A stretch of 64,000 nt of DNA from Haemophilus parainfluenzae (GTDB lineage: Bacteria > Pseudomonadota > Gammaproteobacteria > Enterobacterales > Pasteurellaceae): assembly GCF_003252755.1 (NCBI RefSeq), contig NZ_QEPT01000001.1, positions 1 to 64,000 on the forward strand, read 5' to 3'. The position numbers and the translations under genes were made by a program. This document shows positions 27,988 through 37,041 of this stretch, piece by piece. Position 1 is the stretch's first letter. Each line of letters begins with the position of its first letter. Below the pieces are notes generated by a model. That model was not told where the DNA came from. It made no database searches and saw only the letters and a list, made by a program, of their open reading frames with translations.

Positions 27988-29964
27988 TTATGCTCCTTTC
28001 GCTTCCGTTACAGGCTCAGCTAAATGAGAAGCCCACAAGTGAGATGGCTCGCCCTCCACGGCGGTTAATATCAATTTTTGATCCGGATTTGCATCTGGTC
28101 GTAATGAACGACTTGCAAAACGGTCACCTGTAGCAAAATCGTAAGGTGATGGTACACTGCCCGGAATTTGATATAAACGTTTCGCACGGACTTCAGTTGA
28201 AAGGACAGAACCCAATAAGCCACGGGTATATTCGTGTGTTGGATTAGCAAGCAATAAGGATGTTGGCGCCATTTCAACCACTTGACCCGCATACATTACC
28301 GTAATGTGGTGAGCTAATTGGGCAACCAATGCTAAATCGTGGCTGACAAACACCATCGCAAAACCCAGTTTTTCACGTAATTCATTCAATAATTTCACTA
28401 CTTCTGCTTGAACGGTTACGTCTAATGCGGTTGTTGGTTCATCGGCGATTAATAATTTCGGCTCACGAGTTAATGCCATTGCAATCACCACACGTTGACG
28501 TTGACCACCAGAAAGTTCATGCGGATAACGGTTCAATACTTTTTCAGGATCAAGGTGTACCCATTCCAACAATTTTTCTGCGGTATGGTGACTGCCACGT
28601 TTAATGAGCTGTGCCATTTGATCTTTAATACGCATTGATGGATTTAATGCACTTAAAGAGTCTTGGTAAATCATCGCAATTTCAGAACCACGCAATTCAC
28701 TTAAATTGTGAGAATTAAGCAAGCTATGTTGTTTGCCACTGCGGTCGGTGAAAAGCACTTCCCCAGTAATTTTTGCTGTTTTTGGTAACAAGCCCATGAT
28801 AGAGAATGCTGTAATGGATTTACCACAACCAGACTCACCCACTAACCCCATAGTCTCTCCTTCATTTACGGTGAAGCTGATATTATCGACCAATGGAATT
28901 TCACCATAACGATTCGGGAAACGAATAGATAAGTTTTTCACTTGTAAAATCGGTTTTGCATTTGGATCTAATTGCATACGATTCGTACGTGTGATTTCTT
29001 TTTCATGTAATTTGAGTAAGTAACGTTTTAATGCAAGACCTTCAGAAAGCGCTTCTTGTACGTCAGTAGAAAGACGTTCATCTGATTTGCCTTCTGGTTT
29101 TTTACCGCCTTTTAAGCGCGGGTTAACCAATGCATCAGTAAGCCCTTCCGCCAAAATGTTTAAGGCTAATACAGTTAAAAGAATCATCATCCCCGCAAAG
29201 GTTGTCGCCCACCATGCACCATTTAATACGATGTTACGACCTTCAGAAAGAATGTTACCCCATGAAGGATGTGGTGGTTGTACACCTGCGCCTAAGAAAG
29301 AAAGCGAGGCTTCGAATACAATGGCATCTGCCACCATTACGGTTGCAAAGACTAAAACCGGTGCAGCAGTATTGCGTACAACGTGTTTGAGAAGAATGTA
29401 AGTACGGCTACCACCAATAACGCGTTCAGCACGCACATAGTCTTCATCCCATTGTGATACCACATTTGCACGAACTACACGAGCAAGTTGCGGGGTATAA
29501 ACCACGGCAATGGTGATGATAATGACCGGTACAGAGTTACCAAAGGTTGCTAATAACACTGCCGCTAATGCGATACCCGGGAAAGCCATTAAAATATCCA
29601 TTAAGCGCATGATGATTTCATTACCCCATTTATCGGATGTGGCTGCAGTTGCACCTAAAATACTACCGAAAAGAATGGCACAAGCTACCGCACCTAAACC
29701 GATAAATAAGGACGTTTGGGCGCCGTAAACAATACGAGAGAAAATATCACGACCAAGTCGATCAGTCCCAAACCAATATTCCGCACTTGGAGCACGCATA
29801 CGTGCGATCACTTCTAATGGATCATGTGTTGCGACCCAAGGGGCAAACACCGCCACTAAAGCAACGAAAACTAAGAATAATAATGAAATTTTTGATGCGG
29901 TGGAAAGTGCTCGGAATCTCGCACCGCTTGCAGCTAATCGATCTGCTAAACCTTGACGAAACAT
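27988..29964 (-). CDS. Fused ABC permease-ATPase (DppC-DppD-like)
   Basis: A 658-aa fusion. Residues about 1-300 are a DppC-type permease with about six TM helices, the amphipathic LGTDRLGRD-like motif (FGTDRLGRDIFSRI) and the EAA loop (EASLSFLGAGVQPPHPSWGN). Residues about 335-658 are a DppD-type ATPase with GLVGESGCGKS, LSGGQRQRVVIAMAL, LIADEPTTALD and HEYTRGLLG. The usual separate C and D subunits are thus one polypeptide. The joint (about 300-335) is charged and contains KGGKKPEGKSDERLS. The reading frame is continuous, so this is a genuine fusion. It overlaps the upstream permease gene by one base. Confidence 0.9.
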   Translation of the reverse strand: MFRQGLADRLAASGARFRALSTASKISLLFLVFVALVAVFAPWVATHDPLEVIARMRAPSAEYWFGTDRLGRDIFSRIVYGAQTSLFIGLGAVACAILFGSILGATAATSDKWGNEIIMRLMDILMAFPGIALAAVLLATFGNSVPVIIITIAVVYTPQLARVVRANVVSQWDEDYVRAERVIGGSRTYILLKHVVRNTAAPVLVFATVMVADAIVFEASLSFLGAGVQPPHPSWGNILSEGRNIVLNGAWWATTFAGMMILLTVLALNILAEGLTDALVNPRLKGGKKPEGKSDERLSTDVQEALSEGLALKRYLLKLHEKEITRTNRMQLDPNAKPILQVKNLSIRFPNRYGEIPLVDNISFTVNEGETMGLVGESGCGKSITAFSIMGLLPKTAKITGEVLFTDRSGKQHSLLNSHNLSELRGSEIAMIYQDSLSALNPSMRIKDQMAQLIKRGSHHTAEKLLEWVHLDPEKVLNRYPHELSGGQRQRVVIAMALTREPKLLIADEPTTALDVTVQAEVVKLLNELREKLGFAMVFVSHDLALVAQLAHHITVMYAGQVVEMAPTSLLLANPTHEYTRGLLGSVLSTEVRAKRLYQIPGSVPSPYDFATGDRFASRSLRPDANPDQKLILTAVEGEPSHLWASHLAEPVTEAKGA

Positions 29965-30917
29965 TATAGACTCCGAATTTTAGGGTTAATCAACACATAG
30001 AGAATATCAACGATAATATTCACTAAAACGAAGGTAAAGGCGATTGTTAGTACCACACCTTGTACTAAGTGCAAGTCATGGTTGACGATACCGTTAAAAA
30101 TCAATTTCCCCATGCCTGGTAAGTCAAAGATTTGTTCGATAACTACCGCACCACCAAGTAAGTATCCTACGCGTAAACCTAATACAGTCACTGGTGTAAT
30201 TAAGGCATTACGTAATACGTTGTGGCGAATAACAGTTGCATAAGGTACACCGTTACCAATCGCCGTTCTCACATAGTCTTTATCCATTTCTTCTACCATG
30301 GTTGTACGTACCACACGAATTAATGACGCACATACCGGCACAGCAAGCGCAAGAGATGGCAAAATCATGGAATTGATATACTCCATTGGGCTTTCGCTGA
30401 ATGGCACAAAACCACCAGAAGGCAACCAATCTAATTCCAAAGAGAACCATTGAATAAGTAAGATACCTAACCAGAATGAGGGGGTCGCAACCGCTGCTAC
30501 AGAGATTAAACGAATTACTTGATCTACCCAGCTATCACGATAAAGCGCTGCAAGTATACCTAATGAGAAAGACACCACTGCCGCAAACACCACACCAATT
30601 AAGGTAAGTTGTAACGTGATTGGGAAAGATTTCGCTAGCATGCTACTGATGGGTAATTCTGGTGGCATCGTCACACCAAAATCCAACACAAGTAAATTGC
30701 CTAAGAAACGAAAATATTGAACAAAGAGTGGATCATTTAAGCCGTGAGATTCGCGGTAAAGTTGTTTTGCCGCTTCACTGGCACTTTCGCCCAATGCCAC
30801 CGTTGCAGGATCACCCGGCGTGAATTGAAGCACTACAAAGACGAGTGCTGTTACACCAAGTATCATGACCGGCAAAGCCATCAATCGGCGTAACAATAAT
30901 CGAAGTATCATTTCCAT
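29964..30917 (-). CDS. Peptide/nickel-type ABC permease (DppB-like)
   Basis: A 317-aa inner-membrane protein with six TM helices, the N-terminal family motif LVFVVLQFTPGDPATVALG, and the EAA-like loop YLLGGAVVIEQIFDLPGMG. It pairs with the permease half of the following fusion protein to make the channel. It lies 290 bp downstream of the binding-protein gene with a terminator-like hairpin and a CRP site between them, so it can be transcribed separately. Confidence 0.9.
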   Translation of the reverse strand: MEMILRLLLRRLMALPVMILGVTALVFVVLQFTPGDPATVALGESASEAAKQLYRESHGLNDPLFVQYFRFLGNLLVLDFGVTMPPELPISSMLAKSFPITLQLTLIGVVFAAVVSFSLGILAALYRDSWVDQVIRLISVAAVATPSFWLGILLIQWFSLELDWLPSGGFVPFSESPMEYINSMILPSLALAVPVCASLIRVVRTTMVEEMDKDYVRTAIGNGVPYATVIRHNVLRNALITPVTVLGLRVGYLLGGAVVIEQIFDLPGMGKLIFNGIVNHDLHLVQGVVLTIAFTFVLVNIIVDILYVLINPKIRSL

Positions 30918-30960
30918 CTGACCTCTCCTATTCTATTTTGAGAAATTCATTAAATTAAAA

Positions 30961-31012
30961 ATGAAGTGAAATAATCAAATTAAAAAACAAAATGATTTAT
31001 ACAAATCATAAT
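30961..31012. repeat. Duplicated promoter segment, copy A
   Basis: This 52-bp block upstream of the DppB-like gene aligns without gaps to 32876-32927, with 41 identical positions counted by eye. A CRP site follows each copy at similar distance. Confidence 0.6.
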
Positions 31013-31061
31013 GTCCGCACTATACCCTGTCAATCCAAGTGCCTAGGGCAAAGTTCAAATC

Positions 31062-31077
31062 TGTGATCGGCTTCACA
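31062..31077. promoter_or_regulatory. CRP binding site upstream of the permease genes
   Basis: TGTGATCGGCTTCACA has perfect half-sites TGTGA and TCACA separated by 6 bp. It lies about 145 bp upstream of the DppB-like start. Confidence 0.75.
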
Positions 31078-31161
31078 AAGATTTTTTTGAAATAAAAGAG
31101 AGAGAAAAAATGATTGAAAAACAGAGGAAAAAATGACCGCACTTTGAGATAAAAAGGAAAG

Positions 31162-31189
31162 AAAAAGGCTGTTGATTACTCAACAGCCT
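31162..31189 (-). terminator. Terminator or attenuator after the binding-protein gene
   Basis: AGGCTGTTGA (31166-31175) and TCAACAGCCT (31180-31189) form a perfect 10-bp stem with a TTAC loop, followed on the minus strand by TTTTT. It probably keeps binding-protein mRNA in excess over the permease mRNA. Confidence 0.75.
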
Positions 31190-31207
31190 AAACATTAAAA
31201 AGTGCTT

Positions 31208-32806
31208 TTATTTACGGCCCACACCTAGGAAAGATAAGCCGGTTGTCGCCAATGGCTGATAACCTTCAAGGCTGCTATCATCCCATGCTGAAGGAAGTTT
31301 GCGATGAACAATCGGATAAAGTGGTACTTCAGCCGCAATAATGTTAATCGTTTCTTCCCATGATTTTTTCGCTTCAGCGTGATCTTTTGCTCTTACAGCT
31401 GCGTTGAGCAATTCAGTCACTTTCGCAAATTCAGGGGTATTGCTCCAACGGAAACGACGTTTCGGCCATACATCACCACGATACCACCAGCTTAAAAGTA
31501 AGTCTAAGTCGTTACCGAACACTGATGGGTCACCTGGAGCGATTGCCACTTCATATACACCCGGATCCACGTTGTTGCTGTATAACGCACCTGATTGTAG
31601 ATGTTGTAAAGTCACTTTCACACCAGGAATCTTGTTCCAAGATTCTAAAATTAACGGTGCAGATTCTTTCACCCAGTCATGATCAGTTGCGAGCAATTCA
31701 AATTTAAGCTCAGTTACACCGGCTTCTTTTAATAATGCCTCGGCTTTATCAGGATCATAAGGATATTGAGTTGATGCCTTAATATAATCAGGGTGAGTCG
31801 TTTGTAAGTATGATGTTGCAGCTTCTGCATTACCATCAAATACAATATCAACAAGTTTGCCAGTGTTTAAACCATAGTGTAATGCTTGACGTACTTTTGA
31901 ATTGTTAAACGGTGCTTTTTCACAGTTAAACATTAAGAATAGCAAGCCGAAAGATTGAACGGATTGCACTTGTTGTTTTTTATTTTTCAAACGGCTAATG
32001 TCTAAATAAGGTACACTTTCCATTGCTTGAGTACGTTTAGACTCTTGTGCAGTTACGCGAGCGGCGGCATCAGAAAGCAATAACCAAGACATTTTTTCAA
32101 CTTGTGCTGGATATTTACCATTGTAAGGTTCATACGCTTCAAAGACGATTTTGTCATCTTTCACAGCAGAAACAAATTTGAATGGACCAGAACCAACAGG
32201 GTGTGCATCAAATGCAGATTGTCCGACTTTGTCGATCACATGTTTCGGTACAATTTTCACGCAAGTTAAGCGATTAGCAAATAAAGCAAATGGATATTTC
32301 AGTTTGAATTCCACCACTTTATCGTCTACAGCTTTCACACTTTCAATGAAATCAATAAACATTACAAATAATGATTTATTGGCAGGATCCATAATACGAT
32401 TGAAGGAATACACAACGTCTTCAGTGGTAACAGGTGCGCCGTCATGGAAAGTTGCGCCTTCACGTAAAGTAATACGCCATGTTGTTTCATCAACTTGCTC
32501 AGGCTCTTTTCCTGCTAAAGCAAGATAAGGTTCACGAGTTGCAGGATGCAAATCCACCAAACCTTCAAAAATGTGCAAGTTTGCGGCATAAGGTGAAGCA
32601 CCGCTTGATGTCATTGGGTCAAAACCAGTAGAAAGTGGATAAGCAATCCCCGCTTCAATGGTTTTACCTTTAATGTCTGCAGCAAAGGCTTTTGGTGTAA
32701 ATGTGCCTAATGTGCCACTAAATGCAATACCTGCCCCCACGCCAGCCATAAGTTTCATAAAATGACGACGAGATTCATTAGTTTCAAAGGAAAAATGCTT
32801 TGTCAT
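31208..32806 (-). CDS. Family 5 extracellular substrate-binding protein, Tat-type signal
   Basis: A 532-aa periplasmic binding protein of the peptide/nickel class. The N-terminus has a twin-arginine-like signal ([12 protein letters not shown], then a hydrophobic stretch ending AFA). Family 5 hallmarks include [22 protein letters not shown] (residues about 110-130) and [11 protein letters not shown] Tat signal suggests export after folding, perhaps with a metal or cofactor. The ATG at 32806 is preferred because a good AGGAG lies before it; the longer open frame upstream is not supported. Substrate could be peptide, glutathione or metal chelate. Confidence 0.85.
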   Translation of the reverse strand: MTKHFSFETNESRRHFMKLMAGVGAGIAFSGTLGTFTPKAFAADIKGKTIEAGIAYPLSTGFDPMTSSGASPYAANLHIFEGLVDLHPATREPYLALAGKEPEQVDETTWRITLREGATFHDGAPVTTEDVVYSFNRIMDPANKSLFVMFIDFIESVKAVDDKVVEFKLKYPFALFANRLTCVKIVPKHVIDKVGQSAFDAHPVGSGPFKFVSAVKDDKIVFEAYEPYNGKYPAQVEKMSWLLLSDAAARVTAQESKRTQAMESVPYLDISRLKNKKQQVQSVQSFGLLFLMFNCEKAPFNNSKVRQALHYGLNTGKLVDIVFDGNAEAATSYLQTTHPDYIKASTQYPYDPDKAEALLKEAGVTELKFELLATDHDWVKESAPLILESWNKIPGVKVTLQHLQSGALYSNNVDPGVYEVAIAPGDPSVFGNDLDLLLSWWYRGDVWPKRRFRWSNTPEFAKVTELLNAAVRAKDHAEAKKSWEETINIIAAEVPLYPIVHRKLPSAWDDSSLEGYQPLATTGLSFLGVGRK

Positions 32807-32875
32807 ACTAAACTCCTGATGAGTAATAAAATCATATTTTTGGTTTTTAAACCTAGCCAAACATTTCATTCGAAA

Positions 32876-32927
32876 ATGAAGTAAAGCAATCAAATCTTAG
32901 AATAAAATGATTTGTATCAATCATAAT
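32876..32927. repeat. Duplicated promoter segment, copy B
   Basis: Partner of 30961-31012 (41 of 52 positions identical by eye). Here it precedes the binding-protein gene and includes the FNR-like site at 32907-32920. Confidence 0.6.
32907..32920. promoter_or_regulatory. FNR-like site upstream of the binding-protein gene
   Basis: ATGATTTGTATCAA matches TTGAT-N4-ATCAA at 9 of 10 defined bases. FNR itself is encoded at 2507-3280. The equivalent position in copy A is degenerate. Confidence 0.45.
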
Positions 32928-32966
32928 CATCTTCGATTCATTCTGTCAAAGGGGAAATATTGAATG

Positions 32967-32982
32967 TGTGATCTACTTCACA
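32967..32982. promoter_or_regulatory. CRP binding site upstream of the binding-protein gene
   Basis: TGTGATCTACTTCACA has perfect TGTGA/TCACA half-sites with a 6-bp spacer. The remaining part of the 353-bp interval up to dps is AT-rich, with a TTGACT at about 33043 that may be the -35 of dps. Confidence 0.75.
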
Positions 32983-33159
32983 GAGTTTTTTGTAACTTGA
33001 AACAAAAGCTTTTAACTATGTATAATTTATTATAAATAGATTTTGACTATTGAATCACTAGATAATATGAAATAGCCATCAGAAAAAACGATACTTATAA
33101 TGACCGCACTTCCCAAGCAAGGGAATAACATTTTAATCAACAATAAAGAGGAAAATACT

Positions 33160-33642
33160 ATGTCAAAAACATCAATCGGTTTAGATAAAAAAGCATCTGA
33201 AAAATTAGCAGCAAAATTAAACGAATTATTAGCAACCTATCAAGTCTTCTATACTAACGTGCGTGGTTACCACTGGAACATTAAAGGCGTAAACTTTTTT
33301 GAATTACACGCAAAATTTGAAGAAATTTACACAGATTTAGTAGAAAAAGTTGATGAGGTCGCAGAACGTATCTTAACTTTAGGTTACACACCACATAACG
33401 GTTATTCACAATACTTCAAAGACTCACGTATTAAAGAAGAGCTAGGTGTATCTAATGCGCAATCTTGCTTAAAAGGTACATTAGAAGGATTAAAAGTATT
33501 ACTTGAACAGCAACGTGAAATTCTTGAGTTAGCAGGTGAATCTGATGATGAAGGTACAGCGTCTCAAATGAGCGACTACATCAAAGAACAAGAAAAACTT
33601 GTTTGGATGTTCCAAGCAGCTTGTCAAACTTGCCATGCTTAA
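33160..33642 (+). CDS. dps: DNA-protecting ferritin-like protein Dps
   Basis: A 160-aa Dps protein. The inter-subunit ferroxidase motif is clear: NVRGYHWNIKGVNFFELHAKFEEIY, then DEVAERI. The C-terminal CQTCHA has two cysteines. Dps dodecamers oxidise and store iron with peroxide and shield DNA in starvation and oxidative stress. The ATG at 33160 has SD AAAGAGGAAAA, whereas the in-frame ATG at 33100 has none. A terminator follows at 33661. Confidence 0.93.
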   Translation: MSKTSIGLDKKASEKLAAKLNELLATYQVFYTNVRGYHWNIKGVNFFELHAKFEEIYTDLVEKVDEVAERILTLGYTPHNGYSQYFKDSRIKEELGVSNAQSCLKGTLEGLKVLLEQQREILELAGESDDEGTASQMSDYIKEQEKLVWMFQAACQTCHA

Positions 33643-33660
33643 TTAAATTTCCATAAAATA

Positions 33661-33687
33661 AAAACCTGCAGAAAAGCAGGTTTTTAT
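33661..33687 (+). terminator. Terminator after dps
   Basis: AAAACCTGC (33661-33669) and GCAGGTTTT (33676-33684) form a stem with a 6-nt loop, followed by TATTTT. Confidence 0.8.
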
Positions 33688-33734
33688 TTTGTCTTTAAAA
33701 CATATATCTCTTTCTATACCATTAATTCTTGCTT

Positions 33735-33863
33735 TTACTGATTCTCTTTCTGCGTTTTTTTAAACATCTCTAAACTTTTTTCTTGTAGCTTATCTAATTC
33801 TTTAAGCATTTCTTCCGTATAACCTGCTTTTTTAATCCAATACTCTACTTCTTTAGCATCCAT
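33735..33863 (-). CDS. Small hydrophilic protein, 42 aa
   Basis: A 43-codon ORF, ATG at 33861-33863 and TAA at 33735-33737. The predicted protein (start MDAKEVEYWIKKAGYTEEML) is charged and helical with no signal peptide. It begins 15 bp after the Sel1-repeat gene and has an AAGGCA-like ribosome site. The family is not recognised; it may be a co-transcribed accessory of the Sel1 protein. Confidence 0.5.
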   Translation of the reverse strand: MDAKEVEYWIKKAGYTEEMLKELDKLQEKSLEMFKKTQKENQ

Positions 33864-33878
33864 ATTGCCTTGCCCGTT

Positions 33879-34880
33879 CTAGTCTCGAGAGACTAATGCT
33901 TGAGCGGCTAATTCCTCAATCGCCTCTTGGTTACCTAATTCTGCGGACTTCTTAAGAAAGAATAAAGCTTTATCATCATCTTGCTCAACAATGGCTCCTT
34001 CATCGTAGATATAGCTTAACTCAAGTACTGCATCCGCATGATTAAGCTCAGCTGCGCGTTGATAATATTTAATAGATTTAGCTAAATCATTCCCTTCTGA
34101 ATAATAGACGCCTAATTGAAAAAGTGCTTCTGGCTCATCATTATTCGCTGCCTTTTCTAACCAGAATAATGCCTCTTTGTTGTTTTCAGAATAAAGATCA
34201 AAAAAATTCATCGCGAGTAAATACTGTGCATAGCCATATTCTTTTTTTGCGGCTTTAACTAATAAAGGCTTCGCTTTTTTCAATTTATTTTCTTGAATAT
34301 AAAGATCGGCAAGATTCGTCATCCCTATCGCATTATTCTGTTTTGCTGACATTTCATAGTATTTCATTGCCTCTTTGATACTCAGTGAAGTACCGATTCC
34401 AAATTCATAAGCATAGCCTAAAGAATTCGCATAATGCATATCGCCAGAATCCACTTTATTTTTAAGTGCATTGAACCCCTCTTTCATCAATTTTTCATCT
34501 TCTTGAATTTCACCTAATTCAATTTTAGCCGCCTCATTCCCTAACTCAATCGAGCTTTTCGCTGCTTGAACAGCTTCCTTCAAATTGTCATTATTTTTTT
34601 GATGAATAGATAAGAAAAATAAAGCATCCGCATTCTCCAACTTTCCAGCTCCCCCAAAATACTCTACCGCTTTCGTACGATTCATGGGGCGCGTAATGCC
34701 GTAGAAATAATCATATCCTTCTTCATAAAGCGCTTTTGCTTTTTCAACGCGCTGGGCTTGTGTCATTGGTATCTGTTCAATTATCACCAAGTCTGTTAGA
34801 GCTTCATTCGATTTCACAGGGATAAGATGAGTTTGTAGATTTAATACGGTTGCAGCAATTAATGCGACGATATTTGTCAT
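33879..34880 (-). CDS. Sel1-repeat (SLR) protein, 333 aa
   Basis: A protein with an N-terminal hydrophobic stretch (NIVALIAATVLNL, possible signal) followed by about six Sel1-like TPR repeats, e.g. KAVEYFGGAGKLENADALFFLS, DSGDMHYANSLGYAYEFGIGTS, EALFQLGVYYSEGNDLAKS and DAVLELSYIYDEGAIVEQD. SLR proteins usually scaffold protein-protein contacts; some control envelope or secretion functions. No enzymatic motif is present. It is paralogous to the gene 106 bp upstream and likely arose by tandem duplication. Confidence 0.8.
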   Translation of the reverse strand: MTNIVALIAATVLNLQTHLIPVKSNEALTDLVIIEQIPMTQAQRVEKAKALYEEGYDYFYGITRPMNRTKAVEYFGGAGKLENADALFFLSIHQKNNDNLKEAVQAAKSSIELGNEAAKIELGEIQEDEKLMKEGFNALKNKVDSGDMHYANSLGYAYEFGIGTSLSIKEAMKYYEMSAKQNNAIGMTNLADLYIQENKLKKAKPLLVKAAKKEYGYAQYLLAMNFFDLYSENNKEALFWLEKAANNDEPEALFQLGVYYSEGNDLAKSIKYYQRAAELNHADAVLELSYIYDEGAIVEQDDDKALFFLKKSAELGNQEAIEELAAQALVSRD

Positions 34881-34986
34881 TTGGATTCCTTTTATTAGAG
34901 AATTATTCTGATTCCATTAAGAATGACAAACGGTTAAATTTCTTCCTTGTATTTGCAAAATTCGGTGAAATTTAACCGCACTTTCA

Positions 34987-36258
34987 TTATTTTTTCTTAT
35001 TTAATTTTGCTTCTAATGCTTTAATTTTTGCTTTAATTTCTTTATTATCTCGTTTGGTTTCTTTCTTTTCAATTTCGTACCCTTGTTTATAAGCTTCTAA
35101 TGCTGCATTATCATCTTTGGCAAATTCTTCATAACGTTCTGCAAATTGATAATATAAATTATATGGCGCTTTTTCTTTCTCACTTAAACTTTCATCCAAT
35201 GCAATTATGTTATTAAATAACGCTTCTGCCATTTCATAATTTCGTTCTACACCTCTACCTTCTAAATAGCGAATAGAAAGCTCATTCATCGCTTCTGCAT
35301 TCTGTAATCGAAACGCTTCTTCTAATAATTCAATGGCTTTCTTATCATCCTTTTCTACACCTTCGCCATTTTCATATAAATAACTTAATTCAAGCATAGC
35401 CTGAGAATCATTCAATTCGGCAGCTTTTTGATAATAATAAATCGCTTTGTTTATATCCTGATTATGATAATAACTAGCTAAATACATGATGGCTTGGAGG
35501 TTATTATTTTCAGCAGCTTTATTTAGCCAATAAAGTGATTCTTCTGAGTCTGCTTCATAAATGCTATAACCTAAATTGTATTGTGCCACATCATTATTTT
35601 TTTCAGCCGCTTTCAGCATAAGCGGTTTAGCTTTTTCAATTTTATCTTGTTCAAGATAAAGTTCACTTAAATGTCCTAATGACATCGCATTACCTTGCTC
35701 AGCCGAAGGGGTAAAAACTTTAATTGCCTGTTTAATATTCTCTTCAGTGCCGATACCGAAACGGTAAGCATAGCCAAGTACATTAGAATAATGTAAATCG
35801 CCTTGTTCAACCTTCTCTTTTAATGCCTTAAAGCCAGCCTTATATAATTCTTCAGAATCCCCCAAATATTCCTGTTCGGAAATTTCCGCCAATATATATT
35901 TTCCTGCCATGTTTCCTAAAGCAATAGCAGAATCAGCATATGCTCTGGCTTGTTCAAGATCGCCACTTTCTACCGCATTCATCCCTAAGAAAAAGAGAGC
36001 ATCAGCATGACCTAAATAGGCAGCTTCTTTTAAAAATTTATCCGCTAAAGTACGATCAACGGTTTTTGTGATCCCATATTCATAATCAAAACCTTTCTCA
36101 TAAAGCGCTTTTGCTTTTTCAAGACGTTGTTCAGGAGTCATTGGGGCTGGTGCACTGATTGTTGATTTTAGTGCATAAGAGGTTGCCGCTGCTGAAGTAT
36201 GAGAAAGAGGAGAGTCAATTACAGCCGTAGCAATTAATAATGCGATGATATCAATCAT
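34987..36258 (-). CDS. Sel1-repeat (SLR) protein, 423 aa
   Basis: The larger paralogue of 33879-34880. Residues 1-25 are hydrophobic (IIALLIATAVIDSP) and may be a signal or anchor. About seven or eight Sel1/TPR repeats follow (ADKFLKEAAYLGHADALFFLG, DLHYSNVLGYAYRFGIGTEEN, AMLELSYLYENGEGVEKDDKKA, AMNELSIRYLEGRGVERN), then a charged C-terminal helix rich in lysine. Function is unknown beyond the scaffold-like fold. Confidence 0.8.
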   Translation of the reverse strand: MIDIIALLIATAVIDSPLSHTSAAATSYALKSTISAPAPMTPEQRLEKAKALYEKGFDYEYGITKTVDRTLADKFLKEAAYLGHADALFFLGMNAVESGDLEQARAYADSAIALGNMAGKYILAEISEQEYLGDSEELYKAGFKALKEKVEQGDLHYSNVLGYAYRFGIGTEENIKQAIKVFTPSAEQGNAMSLGHLSELYLEQDKIEKAKPLMLKAAEKNNDVAQYNLGYSIYEADSEESLYWLNKAAENNNLQAIMYLASYYHNQDINKAIYYYQKAAELNDSQAMLELSYLYENGEGVEKDDKKAIELLEEAFRLQNAEAMNELSIRYLEGRGVERNYEMAEALFNNIIALDESLSEKEKAPYNLYYQFAERYEEFAKDDNAALEAYKQGYEIEKKETKRDNKEIKAKIKALEAKLNKKK

Positions 36259-36576
36259 TTTTATTCCTTCTATTTTAAGAGCGGTTAAATTTCTACTCTT
36301 TTATAAAAACATCGTGAAATCTAACCGCTCTTTATTTGAAATTAATCTTGTGATAATTTTTGAATGCCTTTAACAGGTAACATTAAGGTATCACCCACGA
36401 AACATATAATAGGGCGTGAATAATATAGTTATTTACTCAACTATTCAAGAAAAATACCCGCAAAATTTAGAGATTAAAAGAATAGATGGGTTAATGATTC
36501 AATTACAAAAAATAAGGGCGTATTACACACGCCCTTAATTTAAACTTATTAAAGTTATAATCAAAATACTTCTTTT
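36259..36576. other. 318-bp gap between Sel1 protein and yjjB
   Basis: No supported gene lies here. A minus-strand open stretch ending at 36342 has no start codon at its head. The yjjB terminator lies at 36513-36537. The part next to the Sel1 start presumably contains its promoter, but no clear hexamers were found. Confidence 0.5.
36513..36540 (-). terminator. Terminator of yjjPB
   Basis: TAAGGGCGT (36513-36521) and ACGCCCTTA (36529-36537) form a 9-bp stem with a 7-nt loop, located 40 bp after the yjjB stop. Confidence 0.75.
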
Positions 36577-37038
36577 CTATACAACTGGTTTTTGTCGATA
36601 GAACAATAGCCCTGGTAAGGCTAAGCCCAAAACAAGCGCACCTAAAATAAAGCTGGTATTGATAAAAGAGCTGATCATTTGCTCAAATAATGTATCGGAA
36701 AAGCCATAATGATGAATTTGTACGATAGCAATCATGGCTTTATAAGCATGAACACCTGGAATCATTGGAATAATTGCCGCAACGGTAAAGACTTTCGGAT
36801 GAGCTAAATAACGATGAGATAAATGCACCCCAATAAAACCAATCACACAAGTGGCGAAAAAAGTGGCAAAAACAATTGGAACACCAAAGTGTAGTAATAA
36901 AGTTCGTGTGACATGTCCGAGTGCACCTAAAATAGCACAATACTTTAAGGCTTTAGGCGGAACATTAAATACTAAAGCAAATCCTACTGCGGGGATGGCT
37001 GCGAAAAGCATATCATCGAGTAAATTCAGTAAAAACAT
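36577..37038 (-). CDS. yjjB: YjjB, C-terminal half of a ThrE-type exporter
   Basis: A 153-aa membrane protein with five hydrophobic helices, DUF3815/ThrE_2 family. In many bacteria the equivalent domain is fused to DUF1212 to form threonine/serine exporter ThrE. Here it is a separate gene, 3 bp after yjjP, as in E. coli. E. coli YjjPB has been linked to succinate export, so the substrate here is open. Confidence 0.85.
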   Translation of the reverse strand: MFLLNLLDDMLFAAIPAVGFALVFNVPPKALKYCAILGALGHVTRTLLLHFGVPIVFATFFATCVIGFIGVHLSHRYLAHPKVFTVAAIIPMIPGVHAYKAMIAIVQIHHYGFSDTLFEQMISSFINTSFILGALVLGLALPGLLFYRQKPVV

Positions 37039-37041
37039 CTA

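Noticed and set aside
30662-30674. Second matS-like sequence GTGGCATCGTCAC
   Set aside because: One mismatch to the consensus but within a conserved permease coding region and in a window where such a match can occur by chance.
36342-36422. Minus-strand open stretch resembling a protein C-terminus
   Set aside because: It has no start codon at its head and only about 26 codons. I could not link it to any family.
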